A DNA stretch of 64,000 bases from Plantago major (GCA_026545765.1 CM048842.1:32475167-32539166); one strand, 5' to 3'. Counted from the first letter of the stretch, positions 11,192-24,538 are shown. Numbers and translations: made by a program. Notes: generated by a model not told the origin, from the sequence alone.

Positions 11192-12453
11192 TGCTCAAAT
11201 TAGTACTCTTTAAAAAGTAAAAAGTAATTAAAGCAGTTGTTGTGAAACAAGCTTTTAACTACGAGATCGTTCTCAATGAGTTAACTAAGCAACCTAGTGT
11301 TTTGAATGTAAAATGTAAGAGTTTGCAGTAAACAGTTGAATAGTTTGTGTTTGTAGAATCAAGATTGATAAAACTAAGTAAACTAAAAGAAAGTTTGATC
11401 AAGATACGGAGAAATAATGAACATGGTAGCAATTCAGATAAATTGTATACAGGGTTAAACCTACGTTCATACATTTGTCACAGTTATTTGTCAAAAAAAG
11501 CACAAATTCAAGTTAACCAAAACACTATTTGAAAATCTAGAACTAGTAAAATCAATTGATCGTCAGACGATTGATTCTTAACCAAAATGTTTAGAAGATT
11601 TGAAACTAACGTATTGAATTAGGGGTTTTAACGAAGATCTTGAACGAGCTTAAATACGTATGAACGATTCTAGGTTAAAACCCTAATACGATTAATCCTA
11701 CATCACTACCGTATTCACTAACGAATTAGCTACTCATAATTGAAGCAATAGCATACATATTGATTGTCACGACCGAATTAAGCATGCAAGAGATAACGAA
11801 ATTCATACAATCAAGAATTCAATCACAAGAGATAAAATTGCAATAGAATAAATGAATTGATTGATAATCTAACCTCAAGGTACGAATCCGATGTCAACGT
11901 ATGTGATTACAAATCAAATTGATGAGAAACCAAGTCAAGAAGCCAAAACTAGGGTTCGTTCTTGCTTGTGAAAGTCTAGATAGAAGATAGATTATGAAAA
12001 ACGAAGTCTAAATTCGACTAAGTAAGAAAACTGTCAAAATCCGCTAAAAGGGCCGGGACGCATCCTGGCTTAATTCTGGGATGTGTCCGGTGTTCCAAAT
12101 CAACAATCAGAAAGTTGGTTGATTTTGGGACGCGTCCTGGAATGTGGCCTGTGGGGACGCATCCTGGCCAATGTCTAGGACGCGTCCGGGCCTCCTAAGT
12201 GCAAATGATCCAGTTCTTCATTGGGCTCGAACTTGAGCCCATCAAATGGAGTTTTTGAGTCTTCAACTCGATTATGACTTTCAAAGAATGTTGTTTTTCC
12301 TCCAAAACATGCCTAAACTAATAGAAACCTTTACAACACAACTAAAAACACGAAACTCATAAAAAAACCCACAAAAAACATATAAAACATAAATAAAGAC
12401 CAACAAAAGACGGTAAAAAGAACGAGATGAGACTCTAAATTATCGTCTCATCA
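11192..12453 (-). repeat. Athila-like solo LTR (fossil)
   Basis: On the minus strand it begins TGATGAGACGATAATTTAGA and ends ...AATTTGAGCA. This parallels the LTR of the Athila-like element further right (start TGAGGAGACTATAATTTAG at 48488, end AATTTGAGCACATCA at 53048). Intermediate blocks are also shared in order. No internal region accompanies it, so it is a solo LTR or a fragment. Its last few bases meet the end of the neighbouring element at 11191. It is clearly diverged from the other copy, hence old. Confidence 0.6.
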
Positions 12454-12955
12454 GTCGACTGCCATGACGTAGAGGGTTGTACGGCCAAATTCCATCATTT
12501 GGAGGGTCAAAATCGCGTTTTACTGTTTTTAGTGTTTTCTAGGTATTTTCTTTAAGTCCGAGCACCTTTTTGCTATTTATTTATGTTATAGGCCACTATG
12601 GTTTACTATTTAAGTACTTCTTCTTCGTTTTGTCAGACAATTTTGATATATTATATGAAGAATCGAGGTTTTCGTCATATCTGTCAATTTTCGGTATTAT
12701 TGTGAAATCAACGAATCTTGATCCGTCAATTCTCGGTATTCTGCTGAATTAACGACTTTTGAGTCACTATTCCTTGTCTTTAGCCACACACGCTGCATCA
12801 ATTGTTCTCTAGAAATAAAATACCAAGTCTTTGAAATATTAGAATTTTAATTGAGTTTCCTAATCACTGAAAGTAACTGGAATATGTTCACTATCTTGCC
12901 AATACCACTCTTAAACAAACACATCAACAGGCCTGTAGAGGAAGAACGGAGGAAC
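12454..12955. other. Spacer without recognised features
   Basis: This is AT-rich, non-coding and without a recognisable repeat. The only open frame (60 codons, 12570-12752) has no family features. Confidence 0.5.
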
Positions 12956-13360
12956 TAATTAGTTTGAATAATTAAGAAATATCCCTTGTACTTGACTTGG
13001 GAAGTTTAAGGTTACAAAGTTGAAAACTTTGGGTAGAACGTGATTTAGCTAAGGATATAATTTTGTAACTGAAGTCATTTTTTTTGTCTTAGTGAATTCA
13101 AATCCTGAAAAAAATGCTAGTTGAAGAATTACGACAACTTTAGATACCACTATAATCTCTGAGCAGTTGCTACTTTCAGCAACCTATTTTTCTAGTTGTT
13201 CACTGAAACCACACACTCAACACTTAACTAAGTCTTCTGCACTCTAATTATAAGTATCATCAATCACTGGATTTGTTGGGAAATATTGGTTGGACATGAA
13301 AAATTTTAAAGACTATTCATCCCCTCCCCTCTAGTCTAAACCTTGTTGTCTAATCTACAC
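12956..13360 (+). repeat. Diverged SIRE-type LTR fragment (fossil)
   Basis: The end AAAGACTATTCATCCCCTCC followed by CCTCTAGTCT matches the diagnostic LTR end of the SIRE elements at 45675-45705. An upstream block (AGATACCACTATAA near 13142) matches 58390-58420. It is a truncated, old piece with no internal region attached. Confidence 0.55.
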
Positions 13361-14600
13361 AATTTACATACATATAGTTTAAATTGATTCAAATTTCACT
13401 GGAAATTTGTAGATTTCCTTTTCTCATTTAAAGGTTGGTGCAAAAATGAGAAATATAAACAACCTCCATATTTTTGTCCCTCTGTCTCTTTGATATTTGC
13501 ATGCTAATTGACAAAATGTAATGTGAACCCATAATCTTTTGTTGAGTGTTGTAATTAAAACCTTATTACTTAAATACTATAAATAATAGCCCAATTACAT
13601 TTTTATGTAAATTATGCAAAATTTAGTAATAAATTAACTAAACAAAAATTTAAATGCTTAAATTAAACATTGTATGTCTTATGCATTAAAAAAAACATTT
13701 AAATACCTTTTTCACCAAATAAAAAGTTTAGATTTAAATGTAGTAACTTCGTGCAAAACTCATGGAAATTTAATAATTTTTTGTGTCAAAAATAAAAGTT
13801 CAATATAATTTATACAAAAATTCTAAAATTTCAGTACCTTTTGTTTTAAAGAGAGATCTTACTCTTCTTTATCTGCATTTTCAACTAAAAAACCCTTTTA
13901 TTTATTTATTTATTAGTACTTTGTTTAGCAAAACTAGCTGATAAGCTAGTTGGTAGTTAATCGGGTAGCTGATAAGTGATAAGTTAGTTGATTTTTATAA
14001 AAGTGTTTTGTAAATTAATAGGCAGATAAATTAGCTGATTTATTAAATATGGTATGTAAAAAACAAATCAATTAGCTTAACTTTGTGATTAGCTTCATCG
14101 ACAAGCTTATCAAATCAAATCATTCTGGTAGAGGCGTTCATGTAAACTTATTTAAAAAAAAGGTCATCGAACTGATAAGGCTGTGATAAACAACAGAGCC
14201 ATAATCTCATCGGAGAAACAAGAAAATTTACAAAATCCTTATGGGTAAATCGTAAAATGAGCCTATCTTATTTATTACTTATAAAATCCGCGTCCAGATA
14301 TTATCCGTTCTTGAATTTTGAGTGTGGGATAAAGTTCTACATTTTCATTTATAACAATTTATCCTTCAACTATAATAATATATTTATTTACCTTTCTTAA
14401 AAAATTACAAAATGTGCCACTCAAATTAAAACTAAAGTCAAACAATTTAGATACTTACTAATCCAATGACATTAATTAAACATGATTAATTAGATGTAAA
14501 TAATACTACTCTTTCACTATAACCATTTCTCCAGTCCTCCTGTTCATCATAATTTAGCCACGCCATTTTCTTCCAACTAAGAACCCTAACCCCCATATCG
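13361..14600. other. AT-rich spacer with a possible small hAT-like MITE
   Basis: Most of it is AT-rich with no coding signal. At about 13918-14110 a cluster of AGCTGATAAG/AAGCTTATCA-type words faces itself at both ends (AAAACTAGCTGATAAGCTAG on the left, GACAAGCTTATCAAATC on the right). This resembles a hAT-type MITE, but TIR boundaries and an 8-bp duplication are not clear. Confidence 0.3.
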
Positions 14601-14604
14601 AATT

Positions 14605-14760
14605 CCACCGATCTCCTCCACCGTCCCACAATCGATCTCCTCCGCCGTCCCAACTTCTCTGATCTCCTCCACCGACACAATCGATCTTCTCCACAGTCCC
14701 AACTTCTCCGATCTGCTCCACCGTTCCAACTTCTCCGATCTTTATCTCTCAATTCTCCGA
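14605..14760 (+). repeat. Degenerate tandem repeat, CGATCTCCTCC(A/G)CCGTCCCA type
   Basis: Five or six imperfect units of about 25-30 bp repeat (TC/TT)C(G/A)AT CTxCTCCACxGTCCCAACTT. The unit order is irregular (some add CAATCGATCT). It is open on the minus strand (Arg/Trp-rich), but that frame is a by-product of the repeat and unlikely to be a gene. Confidence 0.7.
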
Positions 14761-15290
14761 TCGTCTCTCCTTGCCCGATTAGCTAGCCGGCGGCTTCCGA
14801 GGATTATTCTTGTAGGGTATCTCCTCCAGTCATGTCAACTTGCAGTGTTAATGAAGAGGCTAGCAGTCTTGCCATCGCTAGACAGTAGCCGTTTCTCGAT
14901 ACAGTACTGGTAAGGACACTAGTACTCAGTTTGGGAGGTGGTAGACCATTACACTTGCTTAATTACGTTACATCTAACCATCTAATTATACTTAGTTAAA
15001 CTCCTTAATCAGATCACTTTTAAAAATGATCACACTTAATTAAACTTCTTAATCAGATTATTTTTTTAAACGACGTGAAACAATTGGTGGAGGGAACCAT
15101 AAACATTAATCCAAAATATCAAAGTCAACTTAAAATTACTCCACTCAAGCCTCTTAACATTATTTTATTTAAAATTAATACACCATTATTTTTCTCTCTC
15201 TAAAAGTAAACGTGTAATATCGGGCGGGACGGATGAAGCAGTAGTTAGTATTATTTCATTCTCCTGACCAACCAGAACCACACCACAGCA
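14761..15290. other. Downstream spacer of the dioxygenase gene
   Basis: This is non-coding. A 37-bp imperfect tandem duplication (ACTTAxTTAAACTxCTTAATC at about 14990 and 15027) is the only structure seen. The region next to 15291 should hold the 3' untranslated region and polyadenylation site of the minus-strand dioxygenase gene. Confidence 0.5.
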
Positions 15291-16742
15291 CTAATCAATT
15301 TTAGTTGTGAGAGCTTGCAATGCAGTTTTTCCTCGAATAGTACTGCTCTGCTGTAACTTTATGTAGTCTTTGTAGACAATCGGGTGATAATGGGCTTCTT
15401 CTCTTTCCTGGACTAGTGGGCTTGCAGGCTTCACAATCGCTGATAATTCCGGCCCATGTCCTACTGCCACTGAGATCCTCGTCTTTTCCGCATTCACCAC
15501 TCCTCTATGCTCCACACTTCTATACTTCCCATTGCTTAGTATCTGACAAGTAACATCAATTTCTTGATATACTAGCCGATATTAGTTAGGTATTCACGTA
15601 ACAAAATTATGATAGTCGAACAGTCAAAGAAGTTCTTATAACAGACTTATCGTAATCAAATGGTGAAATAAGCTAATTTAGAGTGAGTAACTTTGCTTAA
15701 ATAGAACAGAGAAAAAGGATGCGAGAGGAACCTCCAAATAATCACCAATGTTGACAACAAAAGTGCCGGGTACATGAGGAACAGCAACCCATTCCTGATT
15801 GTGTTTCACCTGCAACCCATTCACATCATTCTGCATCAGGATTGTGAGTGCACCGTGATCCGAATGAGCAGCCAGTCCAAGTGTTTTGTCTGGCTCAGGA
15901 CATGGTGGATACATATTTGCTGCAAGAATTTGACAACCTTTGCCCAGTGATCTCTCTAGGTATTCACTATCAAGTCCTAAACCTTCTGATATTGCACCAC
16001 CTATCTTCATTGCCATTTCCCATATTTCCTCAAGGTAATCCTTCGCCGTATTCCTGCCAAACAGTCGGCTTCAGATTAGTTTTGTATGTAAGTAAATAAG
16101 TAATGTATGAAGCAGAACTCACCTGTATTTGGAAGGACTATTAGGCCACAGGTGGAAGGTGTCCTGAACCGGATGGCCGTAATGCCTCAAATAGTCTCTC
16201 CAGTGAAGGGTGTGACTCGCAGGTGAGTTCAAGCTTGTTCCATAACGTACAGGACTCAACACATCATCAGAAGCGTATTTCATTTTCTGTTCCCAACTGA
16301 GGTTGAAGAATTCCTCCACCAGATGTAGCATTCCCTCAATCAGAGTCATCTCAATCCCATGATTAACAATCTGCTCACATTATCCAAAGCTAGTAAAACA
16401 AACGGAGTCATTAATCATTATACACAGATAAAGATGAATTAGAGAGAGAGAACTGACCCTGAAGAATCCCCACTGTGCACAAGCAGAGCTGATAGCATCA
16501 ATACAGGAAACTCGACATCCAACAGCTCTGCTTAGTTGACTCAGATCGATAACTGGAATGTCGGAATAGCTAACAGACAAAGGATTTTGCTCTAATTTCA
16601 GAAGAAACTCAGATGGCAGCTTCTTCATCTTAGGGGCAGTGTCAACAAGATATTTAACTCCTTTTCTGTAATCAATAGCACCATTCTCGACTTCCTCATC
16701 GTTTGAGAATGAGCTATTTATAAACTGGTTGATTTCAGCCAT
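15291..16742 (-). CDS. 2-oxoglutarate/Fe(II)-dependent dioxygenase (DOXC class)
   Basis: This soluble plant enzyme hydroxylates or desaturates a small molecule using 2-oxoglutarate, O2 and Fe(II). Four exons on the minus strand (16742-16458, 16370-16123, 16053-15732, 15542-15291) have GT-AG borders and keep frame, giving 368 residues, normal for the family. The N-terminal DIOX_N domain carries the IPVIDLSQL and WGFFRIVNHGI signatures. The catalytic jelly roll holds iron ligands H241 and D243 (HSDHGALTIL) and H297 (SVEHRGVV), with R307-x-S309 binding 2-oxoglutarate. NMYPPCPEPDKTLGLAAHSD is classic for the class. The start is the ATG at 16742, just before the DIOX_N lead. Substrate is not predictable; flavonoid, gibberellin or DMR6-like relatives are all possible. 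No disabling change was seen. Confidence 0.9.
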
Positions 16743-17137
16743 GGCAAGCTAAGTGCTTAGAGGGAGATGAAAGCTATCTTTTCTTTGCTGCTACCAGAAT
16801 GTAATGGACTCATAGTATGAGTTTCTGTATTCTTCAAATGAAGCCTAGTGGCCTTTGCATGCAGAGCAGACAAAGTTTTGTTTGTTTTTCTTTGCAGGTG
16901 TCAATTTGCAAAGAACAAATGTCACCAACAATTTCACATAAAATTACAAGATTTAAATGACTACAGGTTTAAGACATTGATGGAATATTTTGCCATAAAC
17001 AAGAATCGATATGATATACATACGCAAATAACTGTGTTACAAAACTACTGTTCCAGCAAAATGCTTCAACCTTTCAAGTTTCTCTTGAGTGATACATCCA
17101 TACAAACATATACATGGAAAAAATATATTGTCACTGC
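16743..17137. other. Spacer between petC and the dioxygenase gene
   Basis: These 395 bp must hold the petC 3' untranslated region and the promoter and 5' leader of the dioxygenase gene, both on the minus strand. I see no convincing TATA box or repeat. Confidence 0.5.
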
Positions 17138-19557
17138 TTATGCCCACCATGGGTTTTCCCCGGTTCTAAAGTCGGTCTCCACCCAGGGAACGAACACTAC
17201 CTTTCCCTCATCAATGTCAGCATGAGCCAGGGCCAAAGACTGTACCAAGAACAATAAGGTGAAGGTATCAGCAAGATGTATATGGAATGAATAAAAGATG
17301 TGCAGAATCAGAAACAAATACTTCAGATGATTGCTTACCAAAGGAGCAGGTCCTCTAACAACTCTTCCTTGGTTGTTGTACTGAGATCCATGGCAAGGGC
17401 AAATGAACTTGTTCTCAGCAGCGTTCCATGGAACGACACAACCAAGATGGGTACATACAGCATTGATACCAAATGTTGCAAGTGTTCTGTCACTCTCCAC
17501 GACAAGGTATGTAGGATCACCCTGAAGTTCATAGAATTAAAAAAATAATCATCAAAACCATTTTGTTTAAACGATACAATTTGGAAAAGCATCGTCATGG
17601 AAACAAATAAATAAAATATCGTCCTGACTATCATGCCAGATAGGAATTTAACCTAATACAATGACACTCAACCTTTTGTAAAGCAATGTCTAAATATTAA
17701 AAAGCTATTAATAGGAACATCCAAATTCGAAATGACATGCTCTTTTCACATCTTTAAGTTAAGTCATGTGAAGGATTAAGATTGATCATGAACATTGTCA
17801 TATCATCTTATTGAGAAGCAAGCTCTACTGGCTAGTGGCAATGTGTGCTTTGATACAGTTGCAAAATGTTTATGTGTACCCAACTAAACGTAAGAAAAAA
17901 TAAAGCACCAGCCAAAATTTAAAAACTAAGGTTGCATTTTTCGATAACAGGCTATCATATGATATGCTACACAACCTACAACTTTCATTCTGAATCTGAA
18001 ATAACAAGTCCCTAACATTATTATAGTACAGGATGCAAACTTCAATCTCAATGTCAAATAATAGAAGTCCCTAATATTAGTACAAGATAAAAGTATATTA
18101 CCTTCAGCCCTTGAGTAAGGGTCCTATCATTAGGACCATGATTTTTGAGCCATTCATCTGCAACAACATCATTGCCTAATGCATCCTTAGCCACTTGACC
18201 ACCACCACCGCCTCCTGAACTGCAGTTCAGTACATAATTGCACGTAACGTAAGAAAATTAACAAACAAGCTAAACCAAAATGGCCAAATGCTTTGTGATA
18301 CACATTTGCTTTACTATCCCACAAGTTTTACATAATCCACGCGAACATAATGTTAGGAGAGAGTTGTTCAGCAAGACTTCTGAAAATATTCTAGACCAAA
18401 TTGTTAATAACACGGACTGCACATGGAATACAGAACAGTTTAATATTGGCAAAGACCTAGAAGATAACAACTCATGCCACAACCAAGACAACCGAGGGCT
18501 GGAAGTGCAATGTGGAATTACAGGTGAACAATAAATCTAGGGATGGAAGAGTTTCGGAATTTATATGTTAACCGTCTCATGTAGTGCCTGAACACGCTGC
18601 AATGTTGTAGTAGTACTTATTTTTCCCGTATTCACTTTCATACATACACTTCCTAAAACATTTTCAGCAACAGCAATAGTTTACAGTTTTCATAACTAGC
18701 TTCTATTCCCTAGACTTAAACTGCTAAACATATGTACAAGGCAGAGTAAACATGATGTTTGTGTTTTGTTGCTTCTTCCCTACAAATTTAAATATCTAAA
18801 AAGAAATTACTTTTACAACTTCAATCGATATTTTGCCACCTCCAGTTTCGGTACTGCACGCTCAGGTACCAAACCTGAAGTGGCTCACACACGATGCAGG
18901 AGTTAGCGAGTAATCAATCCTTCTGCCTTTCGTGACAAGTTGCCAATGTTTAGGAATTTTCAAATTGTAATTCCATAAGGGCTCAAAATTCAACTACTAC
19001 ATGTCCTCATATTTTGGAGGGAAAATCAATTTTCCCAACTCTTTGGCTAAAAACTAATATCACCTAAATTTTTACTTAATTCAAGGTTTTAAAACGATGA
19101 AACATGGCGTCATTTCAACATCGAATCAAATTCAAGTGCAAATATCGATAACATCGAATCGAATTGAATTTGAGCTGAAACAAACAGAAGAGCATGCAGA
19201 ATGAATTACCCAGGGGGAACGAAGAAGTAAGTATAAGGGAGCAACATTCCAGTAGTGGGAAGGCCAATAGCACCTAAAAGAAGGAGGTTCATGAGCTCTC
19301 TCTTCCCCATATCCGGAACACGATCATCGGCAATGCTCGCCATGCACGAAACCTTCATCCTCCTGTTCTTTCCATTCCTGAAACTCAGCGCCACCATCGA
19401 AGGCGAGTTGATTCCATTCTTCGCGGAGCAGAGCTAAACAAAGACATAAACATATATATAAATAAACAGAGTGTTATCTGAATCAGTGAAGTTTGGTAGT
19501 GAAGTTTGTTACCTGAGAAGGCGTGATGGCGTGTGAGAGAGTAGCAGAAGACGCCAT
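17138..19557 (-). CDS. petC: Cytochrome b6f complex Rieske iron-sulfur subunit, chloroplast precursor
   Basis: The Rieske protein carries electrons from plastoquinol to cytochrome f in the thylakoid membrane. Five exons (19557-19513, 19433-19210, 18219-18102, 17521-17339, 17239-17138) with GT-AG borders give 223 residues, normal for the precursor. Residues 1 to about 46 are a Ser/Lys/Arg-rich transit peptide. The mature N-terminus (VPDMGKREL) leads into a single membrane helix (about 62-86, [10 protein letters not shown]...), then a Gly-rich hinge ([11 protein letters not shown], 88-98). The soluble domain binds the 2Fe-2S cluster through C152 and H154 (CTHLGC) and C170 and H173 (CPCHGSQY). 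C157 and C172 form the disulfide. It ends [12 protein letters not shown]. No defect is visible, so I judge it functional. The start is the first ATG in frame with the transit peptide. Confidence 0.97.
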
Positions 19558-19830
19558 TTGTGGTTGAAAGAAGAAATGCAGTGAAGAAATGGTTGTTTGG
19601 TTTTATTTTGGTGAGGAGAAAGATAAGCTACTGACCACCACACGCCTCAGGGGAGATAAGGCTTTCTTCTGTACAGCCACACGTTCGGATAATATAATGG
19701 GAGCTTTGCTTTTCTGCTTCATTCATATCTTAATAACAAATGGGAGGGCTAGTCCAGTCGAATCCAAATCCAGTCGAGGCGAGTCCGTTTACGACTTGCT
19801 AAGGACAAAACTGCAATTCCAATATTTTTC
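19558..19830 (-). promoter_or_regulatory. petC upstream region with two I-box (GATAAG) motifs
   Basis: GATAAG occurs at 19622-19627 and 19655-19660, about 65 and 100 bp upstream of the petC start codon. GATAAG (I-box) pairs are common in promoters of light-induced photosynthesis genes. A GT-rich leader separates them from the ATG. Because they are so near the ATG, they may partly lie in the 5' untranslated region. This is motif matching only. Confidence 0.4.
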
Positions 19831-19948
19831 ATGATTGCACTTTAGTCCATATACTTACATTAATTATCATGTATTTATCGAAAGAATGTAACACTCCAGA
19901 TTTAGCAGAGGTGACAATATGTATATAAGTAGTACTAATACTTAATAC

Positions 19949-22900
19949 TTATAAAAGTCCTACTACATTTGGAGAGACCCCTGTGTTTTTTATAAAATTA
20001 TCTATATTTAAGGTCTGCCCAACTAAAAACACTAAATGAGAAGATTTTCGCGGATCCTTATATTTTACCCAGACTTGGTTTCTTGCGGGTCGAATCAGGC
20101 TAACCCTAGTTTGCAGCTTGGTTCTTGACCCAAATTCATCAGTAATTGTATGCACATCTTCTGGTCTGTGATAAGGGCATTCTTCAGATAGGTCCTTTTT
20201 TCTGGCTTCTTGTCTGACTTGTATTTCAAAGTCTAGCCATTTTTGAACTCTATCTTTAGGCAAGAACTCTGGTCTGCCTTTTCTCCATGCCATCATCTGT
20301 CTGAAGATGGGTACTGGTAATCCTCCTTCATTGATTAGAGGATAATTACATGAAATTTCTGCATTTAGAGCAGCGTTTCTCATATTAGTCTTCTTGGTCG
20401 AACAATTCTGATTTAGTCCTCGTACTGGATGCCTAGTAAATTTTAGACACTTACACTTTTTATTACTCTAAAAAAAATACCTATTTTATTGCCCTGGACC
20501 TGTCCTTTGCTTTTCATATGTATATTTGGATCATATGTATATGTATGGGGGGGTATGTTATTATTGTTTTAGATTGAACCAATTTCATGAGGCAATAGCA
20601 TACCAAGGTGATGATCAGTAGCTGGTCCGAGAGGATGATCAGCCACATTGGGACCGTTGGGATATGGATATACGCCCAAGATTTTTTGCAATTATAAACG
20701 AAGGTAAGAGAATATATTTTCTAAAAAACATAGACTAAATGAAATGGAAAAAAGAAAGGGCAGAGAATCTGTTGATAAGTTCGAGGTGCAATTTATTTAT
20801 TCGAAAATTATGAAAAAAAAAAAATTTCGAAGTTTTTTTTCAAAATAGGGATAAGTGTCCATAGTATCCCATAGACTTCTGTTAAGGATTCAAATCCAGA
20901 GTCTCTGTCTTGTCTTTTTCTCCTTGAGCTCTTGGCAGCTGTTGGAGGTATTTAGGTCTTTGCCCTTGACCTTGTAGTCACCATCTGTAGCTCCTGACTT
21001 GGGGTTTTGGTTTGGGCTTCTTCAGGATACATCTTTCATTTGCCCTTTCCTTGTATACTCTTTGTATTTTCTTCCCCCTTAGTCATTGGATACTGATCAA
21101 AATGGACCAGGAGGCTGGCATAAGAATCTAACGGAGTGTTAAAATTCTTTTGAAGTTTTATGTAAGCCTCAGTGAGTTGCTGCATCTCCTTTCTGAGATC
21201 TTAATTTTGCTTCTCAATTCCAGTTTCCTTGTTGGTCAGTTTGGAAACTTCAGCAACCACTAAGTTGATCTAAGTTGATGCCAGTTGAGCAGTATCATAT
21301 GCCACCTGCATAGACTTGCTATCCAAATCCTTTACCATCCCAAGATCTCTATGCTTTAGAACCAGTGAAGAGGTTCTTTTTTAGATGAGCTCAGCAAACT
21401 TGGTGAAATCTGATGGTACAGATTCAATAACCTCCTTGTCTTGATCTTCCAGTTCCCTTAAGAGTTTGAGCATAATCTTTGATCTATTCTCAAAGTCAGA
21501 AGAAGTATGCACATTAGGAACTTTTGGAAAGATGGTGGGAGCTAGGATATTCCTCTTGAGATGTGACACTGTAGTCTAATTGTCCTTAACAGGATAACTG
21601 GTTAGGTCAGCATCCTCATGATCCTCTTCATTGACTTCTTCCTCTTCATCTTCGTCTACATCATCCTCCCATGTGTCTTCATTGCCTAGTCCAGCAACCA
21701 TCTCAGACATGGGTTTCTTCAATTTTCCAGAAGACGAAGGAATACATGCTATTTCAGCATTCTTTTTCTTGATGCCAGCCGCTTCTTCAGCATCCATTTC
21801 TTCGATAAGTTTCTGAGCATCAAGTTGTAGTTGTTTCTGCTCAGCAAGGGCTTCTTCCTCTTTGCGAGACAACTCTTCAATCTTTTTCAGATTGGCTTCC
21901 TTTACAGAAACCTTGGTTTCCAACTCAAGGTGCAAGCGTTCTTCTTCTTCCATCATTTGTTTGAGTTGGGCCACCCTTTGCTCAGCTTCCTGTAGTTTTT
22001 TAGCGGTGTCATCAGCAACTTGCCCAACTTCTTCATCCTGTTGCTTTGGTGGAGAAGGGTTAGATGATTTCTGAGGAGATGAAGGAGGGGAATTTTTCTT
22101 CTTAGGGAGCGTTTCAGCAGCTGAGGCATTGTGTTGTCCAGTGACTCCTCCTGCACCAGGTGGGGGTGCATTGTCATCGTCATCCTTCTTAGAGTCATCT
22201 TTCTTTTCAGAAGACTTGGGATGGGACTTGGGGTTTTCTACGTCATTTTCATCCGTCTCCTCGTCAGATAGCAGATCTATCACTTCTTTGATTGCCACGG
22301 ACTTGCTTTCCACTTCCTCTTGTTCAGCAGGTGCTGATGGAATTCTTAGTGCCAGATGGGGTTAGAAGCTAGCCAGATCCTTGTGCTTCTATCTGCTTTC
22401 TGGAGGTCTTCAATGAGGGTTTCTGCAACTACATATTTGAACAAAAAGTTCATCAGTGTTGCATGATCGTACTTTTCAGTAGGAAGCAACGCATGGACGT
22501 AGTTTTCAAGTTGTTCAGCTTTCTTACTTTTGACAGGATTATCAAGAATTTGCGCAAGTGCCATCAGATCCATTCTTCTCAATTTTTGCCATCTTCTAAA
22601 GCGAAGATGTTCTGGAAGTGCACGATCCTTGAACAGCTGAAGCAGATCATCATCAGATGTAACTTCCCTTGAAGTTTGCTGTGAAGTACCCTCATTTAGA
22701 GCCTAAAAGAAAATGGAATTTTGATTAAGTATCAAAATTTGGTCACATATCTGAGTTAAAAGTATGTCAGGTTTCTGAGTTACCTGTGTCACAACAACAG
22801 GCTCAGATAGTTGAACTTTTGAGGTGGAAGGATCCTCAGATATCTTTGGGTGAGGAGGAGACTTGACAGTCTGATCCTCAGCAACTTCCATTTCTTTCGG

Positions 22901-24538
22901 TACCTGATAATTAAAAGTTGATTAAAACTTGGAAACATTTACAGAAAGAAGCTATGAACATTGGGTATATGAGTGAATAGATACCTCCACAGTAGGAGGC
23001 TCAGATATATGTTCAACAGAAACTTGTGCAGTTTCTGGCAATCTTTCTAGTGATGTAGGCTTGGTGGCCTCATCGATTTCCATTGCTTGAGGGGACTTGG
23101 AGGTCTCTTCCTCAGCAACTTCTACTTCTGTTAGAACCTGTGAGTAGAAAGTGTTAATTACTTAGAGAAATAATCAGAGAATGATTTGAAAATTGCAGAT
23201 ATCTAAGTTGACTACCTTCTCGTGACTCGGTGCATGTTCTTGAGAGACTTGGTGAGTCTACAGGTGGTTCTCTGGTGACTTAGGCTTTGCAGCCTCACCA
23301 CTTCTCTTCTCAGTTGGAGCCTTGAAGAAATAAACATAGAGTTAGATACTATGTGATTTTAGCAGATATCTGAAAAGTATGAGCCTTAGAAAACTAATCC
23401 ACATGTTGCACAAGCTCAGTTTCCTTTGGTACTGAGGTTGTAGGAACCTCCTTTTCAGTTTCTGAGGCAAGCTTTGCAGCTTCCTCTTGTTCTCTTGTTT
23501 CTTTTTCAGCCTATAATAAAGATTAAACAATAAGATACAAGACATATAAACATAGAATTTTCACAAGTAAAGAGTTAAACCACTCAATAACCTGATCAAT
23601 GTTAGGCTGATTGGTCTCTGAAACATGTGACAGCTCCATGTGTTGGTCTTGTTGTCCCTTGACTACATCTATGTTTGATGTTTCAAGCATTTCAAGCCTA
23701 TCCTGAGTTTTGTGCTCAGTTGTCTCCCCTGATTGATCCCTCCCAGATTGGAGTTGGGAACCTGTTGAATTACAGGATTTAACTCAACAACACCATCAGC
23801 TTGGGAGCCTTGTGGTTGTGGTGATCTGGATCTTGAAGGAGAAGGAGCAACAGTAATAGTTCTCTCCATATCAGCAACAACATTTAGTATTGATGCATTG
23901 ACATTGTCATCATGTACATCTACATCACTCATCAGGGCATCATTTATATCTTGCAGAGTGGTTGACCCTGGTAAAGTATTTCCTTTGGACATGGTTGCTT
24001 TTTCAGCAACTTGTGATGCAGGAACTTTGTCAGCAACCTCATTCCTTTACAAGAATGGGTCAAAGTTCAAATCTTCTGCTTCTTCAGCAGGTATAGCTTG
24101 GGACTCATCAACCCTCTTGTCATCAAGAGTGGTACCTGCAGCATTATGGTGTGCTGCTTGAGTGGAAGCGATAATGTCTGCTGACTGTAATTCGATACCC
24201 TTGTGTTAGGATCCACCAGTGAGGTGGTCTCTGAGGCACATGCCTTCTTCTTGCCTCCAGTTCTACATTTCTTCTTTGGCACAGCATTTGCCTCAGAAAC
24301 ATCTTCTACTGGCTTCTTTTAGTTCTGTTGGAGCTCACAATTGTATTTGCAAATAAGATCACTATTTGCAATTTCTTCCTTTCCTCTGAGCTGTATTCCA
24401 AGCTGTTCTAGAATGTAGCATATCTTCAGACCAAAGCTGATAGTAAGCTTAGGCTCAGGAATGTCACCTTGTATAATAGGCTCAAAGACTTGAAGTTTGT
24501 CAACAAACCTCAGGAAGATGTACTACCCCCAGTTGAAG

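Noticed and set aside
7373-11196. A 5-bp target duplication for the giant-LTR element
   Set aside because: Flanks GTGTC and TGCTC do not match. The element is old and abuts another LTR, so I do not claim one.
19949-20383. A 144-codon minus-strand frame beside petC, first considered a host gene or pararetrovirus piece
   Set aside because: Its QMMAWRKGR and PYHRPEDVH blocks match the end of the SIRE env-like region at 56300-56480, so it belongs to that fossil.
21631-22365. Ser-rich plus-strand frames opposite the SIRE env-like region
   Set aside because: They are reverse-strand shadows of acidic and coiled-coil coding sequence.
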